The position numbers and the translations under genes are program-made. Source: Ligilactobacillus equi DSM 15833 = JCM 10991 (GTDB lineage: Bacteria; Bacillota; Bacilli; Lactobacillales; Lactobacillaceae). Taken from it: 35,115 bases of DNA. Positions 15,598-24,444 of this stretch are shown piece after piece (positions within the stretch are counted from its first letter, which is position 1; every line of letters begins with the position of its first letter). The notes under the pieces were generated by a model. It did no database searches. It saw nothing but the letters and a program-made list of their open reading frames with translations, and was not told the DNA's origin. The DNA lies in the NCBI RefSeq assembly GCF_000615765.1, contig NZ_BAMI01000017.1:1-35115 (forward strand). Reading direction: 5' to 3'.

Positions 15598-16436
15598 TTA
15601 CACTCGGATTAACCACCTGGAGTGAGCATCAAAGTTTGTTGGGGCAAGTCAAGCCCCTAGAGTTATCTCAATATGCCGCTTTCTTTCCTGTTGTGGAGGT
15701 AGATACCTTCTTTTATGCTTTACCGGCTAAAGAGACTATCCAAGCGTGGCAAGCTCAAGTGCCTACGAGTTTTCAATTTATTACCAAAGTGCCCAAAATC
15801 ATTACCGGTCACCAAAGAGAGGTTTCGAGTCAAGCCATTAAGAAAAGTATTGTGGCTTATCAAGAAGTGTTGGCGCCATTAAAAGCGACTAAGCAAGTCA
15901 AGGCGGTACTTTTACAATTTCCGCCATACTTTCATCCGCAAGCTAAAAGTTGGCATTATCTGCGCTATTTACGGCAAGCCTTGGGTGATTTACCTCTAGC
16001 CTTGGAGTTACGTCATCAGTCTTGGTATCATGGTGAAATGGCTACTAGGCTGGTTGACTTTTGTCGGCAACAGGGCTTTATCTTGGTTTCAGCTCAAGAA
16101 TCTCAAACTAGTGGAAATTCGGTACCTTTTAATTTGGAGGTTACAAGCTCTGATTTAGCCATTTTACGACTTCATGGTTTAAATAAAGCAGGGTGGCAAA
16201 ATCAAGGTCCTGATTGGCGCAACCAACGGACATTGTATCGTTATTCACCGGCAGAAATTAAGTCTTTGGCCCAGCAAGTTCAAAATTTAACTTCCAAGGT
16301 CCGTGAGGTATGTGTCATTTTTAACAATAATTCAGGTGGAGATGCGGCAGACAATGCTTTGATGTTGCAAAAAGAATTAGGTGTGGAATTTGCGAATTTG
16401 GCGCCCATGCCACCGCGCCAATTAGATTTGTTTTGA
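15594..16436 (+). CDS. DUF72 (YecE-like) family protein
   Basis: This 280-residue cytosolic protein of the DUF72 family has a TIM-barrel-like fold and no established function. Typical blocks are LGLTTWSEH near the start, VVEVDTFFYALPAKETI, FQFITKVPKIITGHQ, LALELRHQSWY and ILRLHG. It ends MPPRQLDLF, a C-terminal signature of the family. It overlaps the regulator's stop codon by four bases, so translation is probably coupled. Confidence 0.88.
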   Translation: MITLGLTTWSEHQSLLGQVKPLELSQYAAFFPVVEVDTFFYALPAKETIQAWQAQVPTSFQFITKVPKIITGHQREVSSQAIKKSIVAYQEVLAPLKATKQVKAVLLQFPPYFHPQAKSWHYLRYLRQALGDLPLALELRHQSWYHGEMATRLVDFCRQQGFILVSAQESQTSGNSVPFNLEVTSSDLAILRLHGLNKAGWQNQGPDWRNQRTLYRYSPAEIKSLAQQVQNLTSKVREVCVIFNNNSGGDAADNALMLQKELGVEFANLAPMPPRQLDLF

Positions 16437-16445
16437 GGTGAAAAG

Positions 16446-17003
16446 ATGGATGTAGAATTTATGAAAATGATTAATGGTGAATGGTATCAGGGTAACCAAA
16501 CCATGAGTCAGATGTTACGTCGGGCAAAAAGTTTGTGCTTTAAGTACAATCAAACTGATCCCGCTGACCGTCAACGGTCTAAGGAAATTTTAGCTGAGCT
16601 ATTAGGGACTGAGATAGGACGGGTGCATATTGAACAACCTTTCGCTTGTGATTATGGGATTAATATTACCTTGGGAGAGGGTGTTTACATTAATACTGAT
16701 TGTTATCTGATGGATTGTGCCCCGATTAAGCTAGGAGACAATGTCTTCATGGGACCTAAGTGTGGCTTGTATACGGCTATTCATCCGCTCAAATATGCGG
16801 AACGCAATACGGGTAAAGAGGCAGCCGCAGCGATTACCATTGAAGATAATTGTTGGTTAGGTGGCAGTGTAACAGTTTTGCCAGGAGTAACGATTGGCGC
16901 TGGCTCCGTGATTGGGGCGGGAAGTGTTGTCACTAAGGATATTCCCGCTAATAGTGTAGCGGTGGGGAATCCCGCCCGTGTGATTCGAACTATTACACAA
17001 TAA
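16446..17003 (+). CDS. Sugar O-acetyltransferase (maltose/galactoside type)
   Basis: This acetyl-CoA-dependent enzyme has a left-handed beta-helix and acetylates sugars or related alcohols. The 185 residues begin with the short Mac-type helical cap (FMKMINGEWYQGNQ, RRAKSLCFKYNQT). Hexapeptide repeats follow (INITLGEGVYINTDC, IKLGDNVFMGP, VTVLPGVTIGAGSVIGAGSV). The catalytic His is in YTAIHPLKY. GAGGTGAAAAG overlaps the upstream stop and positions ATG 16446. It is last in the regulator/DUF72 operon. The true substrate is unknown. Confidence 0.9.
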   Translation: MDVEFMKMINGEWYQGNQTMSQMLRRAKSLCFKYNQTDPADRQRSKEILAELLGTEIGRVHIEQPFACDYGINITLGEGVYINTDCYLMDCAPIKLGDNVFMGPKCGLYTAIHPLKYAERNTGKEAAAAITIEDNCWLGGSVTVLPGVTIGAGSVIGAGSVVTKDIPANSVAVGNPARVIRTITQ

Positions 17004-17021
17004 AAGAACAATAGAAACCAA

Positions 17022-17064
17022 AAGCCCCGTGGCTAACTAGTCTTGCTAGTTAAGCCACGAGGCT
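17022..17064. terminator. Bidirectional terminator between the acetyltransferase and xfp
   Basis: A long hairpin pairs 17022-17040 with 17045-17064 (core CGTGGCT and AACTAG/CTAGTT, one mismatch and one bulge) between two convergent genes. Confidence 0.75.
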
Positions 17065-17078
17065 TATTTGATGTTATT

Positions 17079-19442
17079 TTAGTCTAAAGCTTCCCATTTC
17101 CAGTTTTCAACTTCTGGTAAGTCAACCCCTTCATCACGGATGAATTGGTGGTGCTTAGCCACAGTTGCGTCCATTTCAGCAGCAATTTGGCCGTACTTTT
17201 CAGCATCTGGCAAGCTTAGGACAGCAGACTTAACCAAGTCGAAGCGGTCCATTTGGTTTACGACCCGCATATCGAATGGTGTGGTGATATCCCCGTTTTC
17301 ACGGTAGCCGTGGAAGGCTACGTTGTGGTTGTGACGGTCAAAGAAGATGTCACGTAACATAGATTCGTAACCATGGAAGGCGAAGACTACTGGCTTGTCT
17401 TTGGTGAAGTACATGTCGAATTCTGCATCTGAAAGGCCACGAGGGTCGCTCTTCTTAAGTTTCATGATGTCTACTACGTTAATGAAGCGAATCTTTAATT
17501 CAGGTAACTTCTTGTGTAAGATTGAGATAGCAGCTAAGGCTTCCAAGTTAGGTTCGGTCCCAGCAGCAGCAAAGACGATGTCTGGTTCAGCGTTCTTGTC
17601 AGTTGAAGCCCAGTCAATAATCTTCAAACCTTTGTCAACTAATTCTTTAGCTTCGGCAGCAGAGTAGAATTGTTGACGAGGGTGCTTGGATGAAACTACC
17701 AAGTTAATCTTTTCACGGTCGTTCAAAATCTTGTCGAAGACAGCTAATAAGGAGTTAGCATCAGCTGGTAAGTATTCCCGGATGAATTCAGGTTTCTTGT
17801 CAGCTAAGTGACCTAACACACCAGGATCTTGGTGTGTGTAACCGTTGTGGTCTTGTTGGAACACAGTTGAGGTAGCAATTACGTTTAATGATGGTACGTA
17901 TGAGCGCCATGGTTGTTCCTTGGCCTTGCGTAACCACTTGAAGTGTTGAGTTAACATGGAGTCAACAACACGTAAGAAAGCTTCATAACTTGCGAAGAAA
18001 CCATGACGACCAGTTAAGACGTAACCTTCTAAGAAACCTTCGGCTTGGTGTTCGGATAATTGTGAATCAATAATCCGACCATCGTGGCTTAAGAATTCAT
18101 CGTTGGGTTCCTTGATGTTTGGTAACCATTGACGCTTAGTAGCTTCGAAAATTGGAGCTAAGCGGTTAGACATAGTTTCGTCAGGTCCGAAGATACGGAA
18201 GTTCTTGTTCTTGTCGTTAAGACGAATAACTTCTTCTACATATTTACCTAAAACAGTCATATCTTGGGCAACTTCTTGACCAGGAGTAGTAGTGTCAACC
18301 GCGTAATCACGGAAGTCAGGCTTGATTAAATCGCGAATCAATGAACCTGGGTTTGTGTGAGGGTTAGCGGCCATCCGCTTGTCCCCCTTAGGTGCGATTT
18401 CTGCAATTTCTTCAACTAAACGGCCGTTTTCATCAAAGAGTTCTTCGGGACGGTAGCTCTTGAGCCATTCTACTAAAGCATCGATGTGTTCCATGTGGTT
18501 TTGATCCACAGGAATTGGCACTTGGTGAGCGCGGAAAGAGCCTTCGATTGGGGCGTTGTCCCATTCTTTAGGACCTGTCCAACCCTTAGGAGTGCGGAAA
18601 ATAATCATTGGCCAGTGTGGCATAGTAGCATCGTTGTTTTCACGCGCGTTCTTTTGGATTGCCTTGATTTCTTCAATTGCTTCGTCTAAGACCTTAGCCA
18701 TCACTGGGTGAAGTTTTTCAGGGTCTTCGCCTTCAACAAAGTATGGCTTCCAACCCATCCCTTCGAAGTACTTTTGTAAGTCTTCGTTGGTTTCACGAGA
18801 CAAAATAGTAGGGTTAGAGATCTTAAACCCGTTCAAGTCTAAGATTGGTAAGACAGCACCATCGTTGATTGGGTTGATGAATTTGTTTGATTGCCATGAA
18901 GCAGCTAAAGGACCTGTTTCAGCTTCCCCATCACCAACTACAGCGGCAACGATTAAGTCTGGGTTATCTAAGACAGCCCCTACAGAGTGAGAAATAGAAT
19001 AACCTAATTCCCCACCTTCGTGGATGGAACCAGGTGTTTCAGGTGCAGCGTGAGAAGCGACCCCACCAGGGAAGGAGAAACGCTTGAAGAGTTTTTTCAT
19101 TCCTTCTTCATCTTGTGAAATTTCAGGGTAGATTTCTGAGTAACTACCATCAAGGTAGGAGTTAGAAACCATCACTTGACCACCGTGACCAGGACCTTCA
19201 ACGTAGAACATGTTTAAGTCGTACTTGTTAATCACCCGGTTCAAGTGAGCGTAAATGAAGTTTTGCCCGGAGATTGTTCCCCAGTGCCCGATTGGTTTAA
19301 CTTTTACGTCACTAGCTTCGATTGGACGGCGAAGTAATGGGTTATCTTTTAAGTATAGTTGACCAACGGAAACGTAGTTGGCTGCGCGCCAAAAGGCGTC
19401 GACTTTATCTAAGTATGCTTGTGATGAGTAATCAGTTGACAT
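17079..19442 (-). CDS. xfp: Xylulose-5-phosphate/fructose-6-phosphate phosphoketolase
   Basis: This TPP enzyme splits xylulose-5-P (and in some members fructose-6-P) with phosphate into acetyl phosphate plus a triose or tetrose phosphate. It is the key step of heterolactic fermentation. The 787 residues are normal. The TPP-binding block is [19 protein letters not shown] (residues about 181 on), with earlier [12 protein letters not shown] and later [17 protein letters not shown] 19442 follows AGGAGG. A near-consensus cre site and a palindromic operator lie upstream, and a GntR-type regulator is the next gene upstream in the same direction. Substrate preference cannot be read from sequence. Confidence 0.97.
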   Translation of the reverse strand: MSTDYSSQAYLDKVDAFWRAANYVSVGQLYLKDNPLLRRPIEASDVKVKPIGHWGTISGQNFIYAHLNRVINKYDLNMFYVEGPGHGGQVMVSNSYLDGSYSEIYPEISQDEEGMKKLFKRFSFPGGVASHAAPETPGSIHEGGELGYSISHSVGAVLDNPDLIVAAVVGDGEAETGPLAASWQSNKFINPINDGAVLPILDLNGFKISNPTILSRETNEDLQKYFEGMGWKPYFVEGEDPEKLHPVMAKVLDEAIEEIKAIQKNARENNDATMPHWPMIIFRTPKGWTGPKEWDNAPIEGSFRAHQVPIPVDQNHMEHIDALVEWLKSYRPEELFDENGRLVEEIAEIAPKGDKRMAANPHTNPGSLIRDLIKPDFRDYAVDTTTPGQEVAQDMTVLGKYVEEVIRLNDKNKNFRIFGPDETMSNRLAPIFEATKRQWLPNIKEPNDEFLSHDGRIIDSQLSEHQAEGFLEGYVLTGRHGFFASYEAFLRVVDSMLTQHFKWLRKAKEQPWRSYVPSLNVIATSTVFQQDHNGYTHQDPGVLGHLADKKPEFIREYLPADANSLLAVFDKILNDREKINLVVSSKHPRQQFYSAAEAKELVDKGLKIIDWASTDKNAEPDIVFAAAGTEPNLEALAAISILHKKLPELKIRFINVVDIMKLKKSDPRGLSDAEFDMYFTKDKPVVFAFHGYESMLRDIFFDRHNHNVAFHGYRENGDITTPFDMRVVNQMDRFDLVKSAVLSLPDAEKYGQIAAEMDATVAKHHQFIRDEGVDLPEVENWKWEALD

Positions 19443-19457
19443 AAATTTGTATCCTCC

Positions 19458-19471
19458 TGTAAACGGTTTAA
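19458..19471 (-). promoter_or_regulatory. Near-consensus cre (CcpA) site in the xfp leader
   Basis: TGTAAACGGTTTAA matches 13 of 14 positions of TGWNANCGNTNWCA. It lies between the -10 box and the xfp ribosome site, a position where CcpA would act as a roadblock. Confidence 0.5.
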
Positions 19472-19488
19472 ATATTTTCTACACTCTT

Positions 19489-19516
19489 ATCATAACCAAT
19501 CCTAAAATAAAGTCAA
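19489..19516 (-). promoter_or_regulatory. Sigma-A promoter for xfp
   Basis: On the minus strand TTGACT (19516-19511) and TATGAT (19494-19489) are spaced by 16 bases. Confidence 0.75.
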
Positions 19517-19529
19517 CCCTTTTTTAACA

Positions 19530-19543
19530 TTGGAACGTACCAA
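19530..19543. promoter_or_regulatory. Palindromic operator candidate upstream of xfp
   Basis: TTGGAACGTACCAA is an imperfect palindrome (TTGGWACGTWCCAA) 14 bases upstream of the xfp -35 box. It is a candidate binding site for the GntR-type regulator encoded just upstream; the link is inferred from position. Confidence 0.5.
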
Positions 19544-19562
19544 TTTTAAAATAAAAATTAAA

Positions 19563-19592
19563 AACACCGATAAATCAAGGCTTAACGGTGTT
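19563..19592 (-). terminator. Terminator after the GntR-type gene
   Basis: On the minus strand AACACCG and CGGTGTT form the stem core (extended by TAA/TTA around one mismatch), followed by TTTTAATTTT. Confidence 0.75.
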
Positions 19593-20315
19593 AATTAACA
19601 GTTACAAAAGAATTATATTTCATATAGCGGTAGTGGAGACGCATTTTTGAAAATTCAAAGGGTGTCCCATTGTCTAGGAAGAAAATCCCTTCCATGACCC
19701 CGATGGGTTCCGTGGGGGCGAGCTTAAGTAGTTCTTGGTCTTTTTGATTAGAAGGTTCCGCATAAACGGACATAAAGGATTTAGTGACGGCTTGTTTTAA
19801 GTCTTTTTCAACCAAGTTAAAGATAGAGTGACTAAGATCAGCTTTTTTAAGGCCGGGCAAGAGCTTAATCGGAATATAGCCGGTTTCAATCATAAAGGCG
19901 GTTTCGTCGAAAAGTCGCAAACGAATGATTTCATAGACAAATTCACCTTCTTCTAAGAAGAGATCTTGTTGTAGTTCCTTGGTAGCGGGGATAACCTTAA
20001 AGTCGAGAACCTTAATTTTAGCTTTTGGCCATTGTGTTGGAAACTATCGGTAATACCTAGATTAGAGCTACTGTCATAGTTAAAGACGGTATTATTCTTT
20101 AGGTAAAGGGGGTTGATGAAGGTGCCTGAACCGCGCTTTTTAAAAATAATCCCTTCTTGAGCCATATGATTAAGAGCGCGCTTGATGGTGCTACGGCTGA
20201 CTCGATAATGTTCAGCTAGACTGCGTTCGTCAGGGAGTTTCATATCCGCAAATTCTTGGGCGAAGATTTGCTTTTTAATTTTCTTGATAATTTGTTGATA
20301 AATTAATTCGGCCAT
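19591..20315 (-). pseudogene. GntR/HutC-family regulator, split by a frameshift
   Basis: This transcription regulator has an N-terminal winged helix (LPDERSLAEHYRVSRSTIKRAL, residues about 27-48, then a GSGTF wing) and a C-terminal UTRA effector domain. The first frame covers 20315 to 19953. The UTRA domain continues in another frame from about 20025 (AKIKVLDFKVIPATKELQQD, then GEFVYEIIRLRLFDE) to the stop at 19591. One missing base near GGCC at 20027-20030 would restore about 241 residues, the normal length. ATG 20315 follows a GGAGGAA. It lies directly upstream of xfp, so xfp is the likely target. The UTRA ligand in this setting may be a sugar phosphate, which is inference. Confidence 0.85.
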
Positions 20316-20468
20316 GATAATTCCTCCTTTCAGAAAAGTTTTAAGTAATTTAAGTTAACCACAATTTTAAGGGAGCGACAAGAGCTAAAATGAATTGGTA
20401 AAAACATTATTTTTTCAGTAAAAATTTAGTAAAAATACTTAAAAAGTGATGAAATCCATGCGCAATCA

Positions 20469-20477
20469 TGGTATGAT
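20469..20477 (+). promoter_or_regulatory. Extended -10 promoter for galE
   Basis: TGGTATGAT is a TGn extended -10, 40 bases before the galE start. The -35 is poor. Confidence 0.55.
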
Positions 20478-20517
20478 AACGATGAACATTAAAATATATA
20501 AAAAAGGAGACATTTTA

Positions 20518-21519
20518 ATGGCAGTATTAGTATTGGGTGGGGCCGGCTACATCGGTTCACACACGGTTGATCGTTTAGTTTCAAATGGTAAAGAAGAAGT
20601 AGTGATTGTTGATAACTTGGTTACTGGTCACAAGAAAGCTTTGAATCCTAAGGCTAAGTTTTATCAAGGAGACTTGGCTGATAAAGACTTTATGCGACAA
20701 GTTTTCAAGGAAAATCCAGAAATTGATGCGGTAATTCACTTTGCAGCCTTCTCTTTAGTAGGAGAATCTATGACCGATCCTTTGAAGTACTTTGATAATA
20801 ACACTGCTGGGATGGTAAAATTGCTAGAAGTTATGCAAGAAGTAGGTGTTAATAAGATTGTCTTCTCATCAACAGCCGCCACTTATGGGATTCCGGAAAA
20901 GATGCCAATTCAAGAAAGTGACCCTCAAAACCCTATTAACCCGTACGGTGAAAGTAAATTAATGATGGAAAAAATCATGCGTTGGGCGGATCAAGCTTAC
21001 GGGGTTAAGTTTGTAGCTTTACGTTACTTCAACGTGGCTGGTGCCAAACCTGATGGGTCTATCGGGGAAGACCATGGTCCTGAAACCCACCTCTTACCAA
21101 TTGTGCTTCAAGTAGCCCAAGGTAAGCGTGATAAGTTAATGATTTATGGTGATGACTATAATACTCCTGATGGAACCAATGTCCGGGATTATGTTCACCC
21201 ATTTGACTTAGCCGATGCCCACATTTTAGCGGTGGACTACTTGCGTCAAGGTCACGACTCTAATGCCTTTAACTTAGGTTCTTCAACTGGCTTTTCTAAC
21301 TTGCAAATCTTAGAGGCAGCACGTGAGGTAACTGGTCAAACTATCCCAGCTGAAATGGCTCCTCGTCGTCCTGGTGATCCTGACACTTTAATTGCAGCTT
21401 CAGATAAAGCGCGTGAAGTTTTAGGTTGGAAGCCAGAATTTGATGATATCAAGAAGATTATTGCAACCGCATGGAAGTGGCACTCCACACACCCAAATGG
21501 TTACGATGATCGTGACTAA
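20518..21519 (+). CDS. galE: UDP-glucose 4-epimerase
   Basis: This NAD-dependent enzyme interconverts UDP-glucose and UDP-galactose for the Leloir pathway and envelope polysaccharide precursors. It has 333 residues. I chose ATG 20518 ([16 protein letters not shown]), preceded by AAGGAGA; an upstream in-frame ATG at 20446 precedes the promoter's -10 and is unlikely. The Rossmann motif [10 protein letters not shown], the catalytic Ser-Thr stretch FSSTAATYG and the YGESK (YxxxK) motif are all visible, as is the [10 protein letters not shown] block. It is a single-gene unit, with galM about 680 bases downstream. Confidence 0.95.
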   Translation: MAVLVLGGAGYIGSHTVDRLVSNGKEEVVIVDNLVTGHKKALNPKAKFYQGDLADKDFMRQVFKENPEIDAVIHFAAFSLVGESMTDPLKYFDNNTAGMVKLLEVMQEVGVNKIVFSSTAATYGIPEKMPIQESDPQNPINPYGESKLMMEKIMRWADQAYGVKFVALRYFNVAGAKPDGSIGEDHGPETHLLPIVLQVAQGKRDKLMIYGDDYNTPDGTNVRDYVHPFDLADAHILAVDYLRQGHDSNAFNLGSSTGFSNLQILEAAREVTGQTIPAEMAPRRPGDPDTLIAASDKAREVLGWKPEFDDIKKIIATAWKWHSTHPNGYDDRD

Positions 21520-21534
21520 AATTAAGTGAAATTA

Positions 21535-21567
21535 AAAATCCATCCCCTGCGCTGGGATGGATTTTTT
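21535..21567. terminator. Terminator between galE and the convergent small gene
   Basis: The perfect stem AAAATCCATCCC/GGGATGGATTTT with a 7-base loop has T runs suited to both strands. Confidence 0.9.
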
Positions 21568-21582
21568 GGTATTTAACTGAAT

Positions 21583-21882
21583 TTAAATGGCTGTAAAGCA
21601 AGAACGAGCTTTATCTGCGGACAATGGCAGGTATCCGGAACCGATATTTTCTTGCGAAAGTTCCAGCCGGTAATTTTGCTCCAGACTATCAACTGTTGAT
21701 AAGAGGGCGTTAAGTTGTTCCGACTCAAAACGATTAAAAGAGAAATTACGAATGTTGCGGATTTCGTTTTCTAAATCATATTTGAAAACGACTTCCAGAT
21801 AGTGACCGGCTTGGTTACTAATCTTCCAAACTTTGCTGTGTTCCAAACGTGATTCGATTTTTGAGATAACTGTATTGTCCAT
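21583..21882 (-). CDS. Small hypothetical protein, function unknown
   Basis: I do not recognise this 99-residue protein. I chose ATG 21882 (MDNTVISKIE), with GGAGG on the minus strand about 9 bases upstream; the longer frame starting at 21969 has no good site. It is soluble and looks like an alpha/beta single domain: HYLEVVFKYDL-type strands, a central helix EQLNALLSTVDSL and a Cys near the end (SCFTAI). It sits between galE and galM on the opposite strand. Confidence 0.65.
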   Translation of the reverse strand: MDNTVISKIESRLEHSKVWKISNQAGHYLEVVFKYDLENEIRNIRNFSFNRFESEQLNALLSTVDSLEQNYRLELSQENIGSGYLPLSADKARSCFTAI

Positions 21883-22202
21883 AATAATAAAACCTCCAAG
21901 TTTAAGAAATAAAACGATTTCTTTTTTTGATGACAAACTAACCATACACCTCCACCTGGAAATAAGCAAGGGTTTTTGAATAAAAAATAATCTTTTAATT
22001 ATAAATACTTATTATTAAGGTTTTATATAACCATTTAAAGAAAAATAACACTTTTATTTGTTATAATATACTTAAAAATACTTATTTGATAACTGGCGAT
22101 AAATTCAAAAAAATTTATTTTTATCATGAAAACGCTTTTAATTTTTAGCATTTTGAGCTACAATGATTTTTGTAAAGAGTTGCACGAACGGAGGAATTTG
22201 CG
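21883..22202. other. 320-base intergenic region between the small gene and galM
   Basis: This is a very A/T-rich region without a gene. It holds a forward extended -10 (TGTTATAAT, hexamer 22062-22067), a near-cre site at 22127-22140, and a -10-like TACAAT just upstream of galM (about 22158). AATACTTATT is repeated exactly at 22004-22013 and 22077-22086. A minus-strand TATAAT-like sequence around 21998 may serve the small gene. I see nothing else in it. Confidence 0.5.
22127..22140 (+). promoter_or_regulatory. Near-consensus cre (CcpA) site upstream of galM
   Basis: TGAAAACGCTTTTA differs at one position from TGWNANCGNTNWCA and has the classic AAAACGCTTT core. It lies about 60 bases before the galM start. 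Confidence 0.6.
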
Positions 22203-23252
22203 ATGGAAATTAATCGTACAGAAACAGAACACTATCAAGGTCACCTCGTTACCAAAATAAATTTGGTTAATGATAACGGAGTGGAAATTTCTTGTTTAAC
22301 AATGGGAGCTACCTGGAATGAATTTTTGGTACCAACAGCTACAGGTTCTAAGAAGAATTTACTTTTAAGTTTTGACAGTGTTGAAGGCTATTATAGCAAT
22401 GGTTTATGCACTGCCCAAATTATTGGTCGGGTAGCCGGTCGTATCAAGGACGGAAAGTTTAAAATAGGTGACCGCCAATATCAAGTGCCACAAAATGAAA
22501 ACGGTAATACCTTGCATGGTGGACCAACAGGCTTTAATAGTTATAACTGGAACTACACCACTTCCCGCAATGAAGATAGTGCCAGTGTAATTTTCCAACA
22601 CCCCATCAAGGAAAAAGAAGATGGCTTCCCAGGTGATATGTTAGCTACTGTTATCTATACCTTAGATAACCAAAATCGAGTGACAATTACCTTTTCAGCC
22701 ATGGCTGAAGGTAATGATACCTTATTTAACCCAACTAATCACGTCTACTTTAACTTGAGTGACCGTAGTGATTTAGCAACCCATTCCCTTTACTTAAAGG
22801 CCAACGAAGTATTGGAAGTCGATGACGAATTAATTCCAACTGGTCGTGTTAAAGAAGTTACTGACACCCCATTTGATTTCCGGAAAATGACTAACTTACA
22901 AGTGGCAATTGCGCAAAATCATGGGTTTGATGATACCTTTGTCGTTGATGGGCAAGGTCTAAAGGCAGCTCCAATTGCTATCCTGAAGGACGACGAAAGT
23001 GGTGACCAAGTAACGATTCATTCAGACCGTAACGGTTTAGTAATGTACACCATGCATGAAATCCAACCAGGAGTTTACTACAGTCGTGATCATGGGGCCG
23101 AAGGGAAAGCCGGTGAAGGGGTAGCCTTAGAAGCCCAAACCTTACCAGATGCGATTAACCACGAAAACTTTGGTAACATTGTCTTACCACGTGGAAGTAA
23201 GCAATCTTACCGAATTAGCTACACTTACGACAATACTTTACCTAAGGAATAA
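22203..23252 (+). CDS. galM: Aldose 1-epimerase (galactose mutarotase)
   Basis: This cytosolic enzyme interconverts alpha and beta anomers of galactose or glucose, feeding the Leloir pathway. The 349 residues are typical. Conserved blocks are NTLHGGPTGFNSYNW (first catalytic-site His), NPTNHVYFNLS (second His), GFDDTFVVD, and GVALEAQTLPDAINH, which carries the catalytic Glu. ATG 22203 follows GGAGGA. It is a single-gene unit with its own terminator and a cre-like site upstream, consistent with carbon catabolite control. Confidence 0.93.
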   Translation: MEINRTETEHYQGHLVTKINLVNDNGVEISCLTMGATWNEFLVPTATGSKKNLLLSFDSVEGYYSNGLCTAQIIGRVAGRIKDGKFKIGDRQYQVPQNENGNTLHGGPTGFNSYNWNYTTSRNEDSASVIFQHPIKEKEDGFPGDMLATVIYTLDNQNRVTITFSAMAEGNDTLFNPTNHVYFNLSDRSDLATHSLYLKANEVLEVDDELIPTGRVKEVTDTPFDFRKMTNLQVAIAQNHGFDDTFVVDGQGLKAAPIAILKDDESGDQVTIHSDRNGLVMYTMHEIQPGVYYSRDHGAEGKAGEGVALEAQTLPDAINHENFGNIVLPRGSKQSYRISYTYDNTLPKE

Positions 23253-23259
23253 GTTACAG

Positions 23260-23284
23260 AAAGCACCTTGCGGGGTGCTTTTTG
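23260..23284 (+). terminator. Terminator after galM
   Basis: The stem AAAGCACC/GGTGCTTT (23260-23267 with 23274-23281) is followed by T bases. Confidence 0.8.
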
Positions 23285-23303
23285 AATTTTTACAAAAAAT
23301 TCT

Positions 23304-23332
23304 AGGACAAAAAATAAGGAAAAGGGTAAAAT
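23304..23332 (+). promoter_or_regulatory. Probable promoter for the AI-2E-family gene
   Basis: AGGACA at 23304-23309 and TAAAAT at 23327-23332 have 17-base spacing; the -35 is only a partial match. Confidence 0.5.
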
Positions 23333-23361
23333 AAAAGTAAATAAATTTTTGGGAGGATAAG

Positions 23362-24444
23362 ATGTCAAAAACAGATTTATGGCAAAGGTTTATCCAAAAT
23401 GAACGTCTACGTCGGTGGGTTGTATTAATATTATTAATTACGGTTCTATACTTGGTAAGAAGTGTGATGAGTTATATTCTTTTAACGTTCATTTTTTCAT
23501 TTTTAGTGTTGCGCTTATCAGCAATTATGAAAAAACATCTGCATTTACCCAATAAGCTTACGGTCATCATCACTTACTTAATTTTTATGGCGGGTATTTA
23601 CTTCGCCATTACCAATTATGTTCCACGTTTAATCGAACAATCTACAATCTTGGTTAAGTCTGTGTTAGATTTTTACAAAAATAATGCGGATAATAAAACC
23701 AATAATGAAGTGTTTAATTATATTTGGTCATATGCCTCGAGTTCGACGGTACTCAAATATTTTCAAAATGGTGCGAGTGTCTTGATTCATTATCTTAGTA
23801 ATATTGGGACGATGGGGTTAACCTTTGTCATGTCCTTATTGTTGAGTTTCTTTTACACCTTTGAAAAAGAAGAAATGTTTAGCTTTTCGCGCAGTTTTTT
23901 GAAGGGACCTTATGCTTGGTTCTTTCAGGATATTCGCCACTTTGGTTTAACTTTTGTAAATACTTTTGGGGTAGTCTTAGAAGCACAATTTATTATCGCT
24001 ATTGTCAACACTGTGATTACCACCGTATTTCTTGCCTTTATGGGTATGCCTCAGCTTCTATCCCTAGGAATTATGGTTTTCATTTTGAGTTTAATTCCAG
24101 TTGCAGGGGTTATTATTTCAGCCGTACCACTTTGCTTTATTGGTTATTCTGTGGGAGGAGTCAAATATATTGCCTACATTATAATCATGTTGATAGTGGT
24201 CCATGCCTTAGAATCTTACATTTTGAACCCGAAATTAATGTCTAGTAAGACAGAGTTGCCAATCTTTTACACGTTTGTGGTGCTCTTTTTTGCGGAACAT
24301 ATTTGGGGTGTTTGGGGCTTGATTGTTGGGATTCCCGTCTTTACCTTTGCCCTAGATATCTTAGGCGTTAAACCCGTAGGACAAAAACATCAAGTCTATG
24401 AGGATGCGGTTAAACGAATTGGAGGAATGAAGAAAAATGAATAA
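23362..24444 (+). CDS. AI-2E family membrane protein
   Basis: This 360-residue integral membrane protein belongs to the AI-2E (PerM/YhhT-like) family. Members include a proposed AI-2 exporter and Na+/H+ antiporters, so the substrate is open. Around seven or eight membrane segments are visible, paired at the N-terminus, with an extracellular loop (about residues 88-145). The family core runs from FLAFMGMPQLLSLGIMVF through SLIPVAGVIISAVP, with the ending block ESYILNPKLMSSK then VGIPVF. ATG 23362 follows GGGAGGA. The next gene overlaps its last 8 bases. Confidence 0.88.
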   Translation: MSKTDLWQRFIQNERLRRWVVLILLITVLYLVRSVMSYILLTFIFSFLVLRLSAIMKKHLHLPNKLTVIITYLIFMAGIYFAITNYVPRLIEQSTILVKSVLDFYKNNADNKTNNEVFNYIWSYASSSTVLKYFQNGASVLIHYLSNIGTMGLTFVMSLLLSFFYTFEKEEMFSFSRSFLKGPYAWFFQDIRHFGLTFVNTFGVVLEAQFIIAIVNTVITTVFLAFMGMPQLLSLGIMVFILSLIPVAGVIISAVPLCFIGYSVGGVKYIAYIIIMLIVVHALESYILNPKLMSSKTELPIFYTFVVLFFAEHIWGVWGLIVGIPVFTFALDILGVKPVGQKHQVYEDAVKRIGGMKKNE

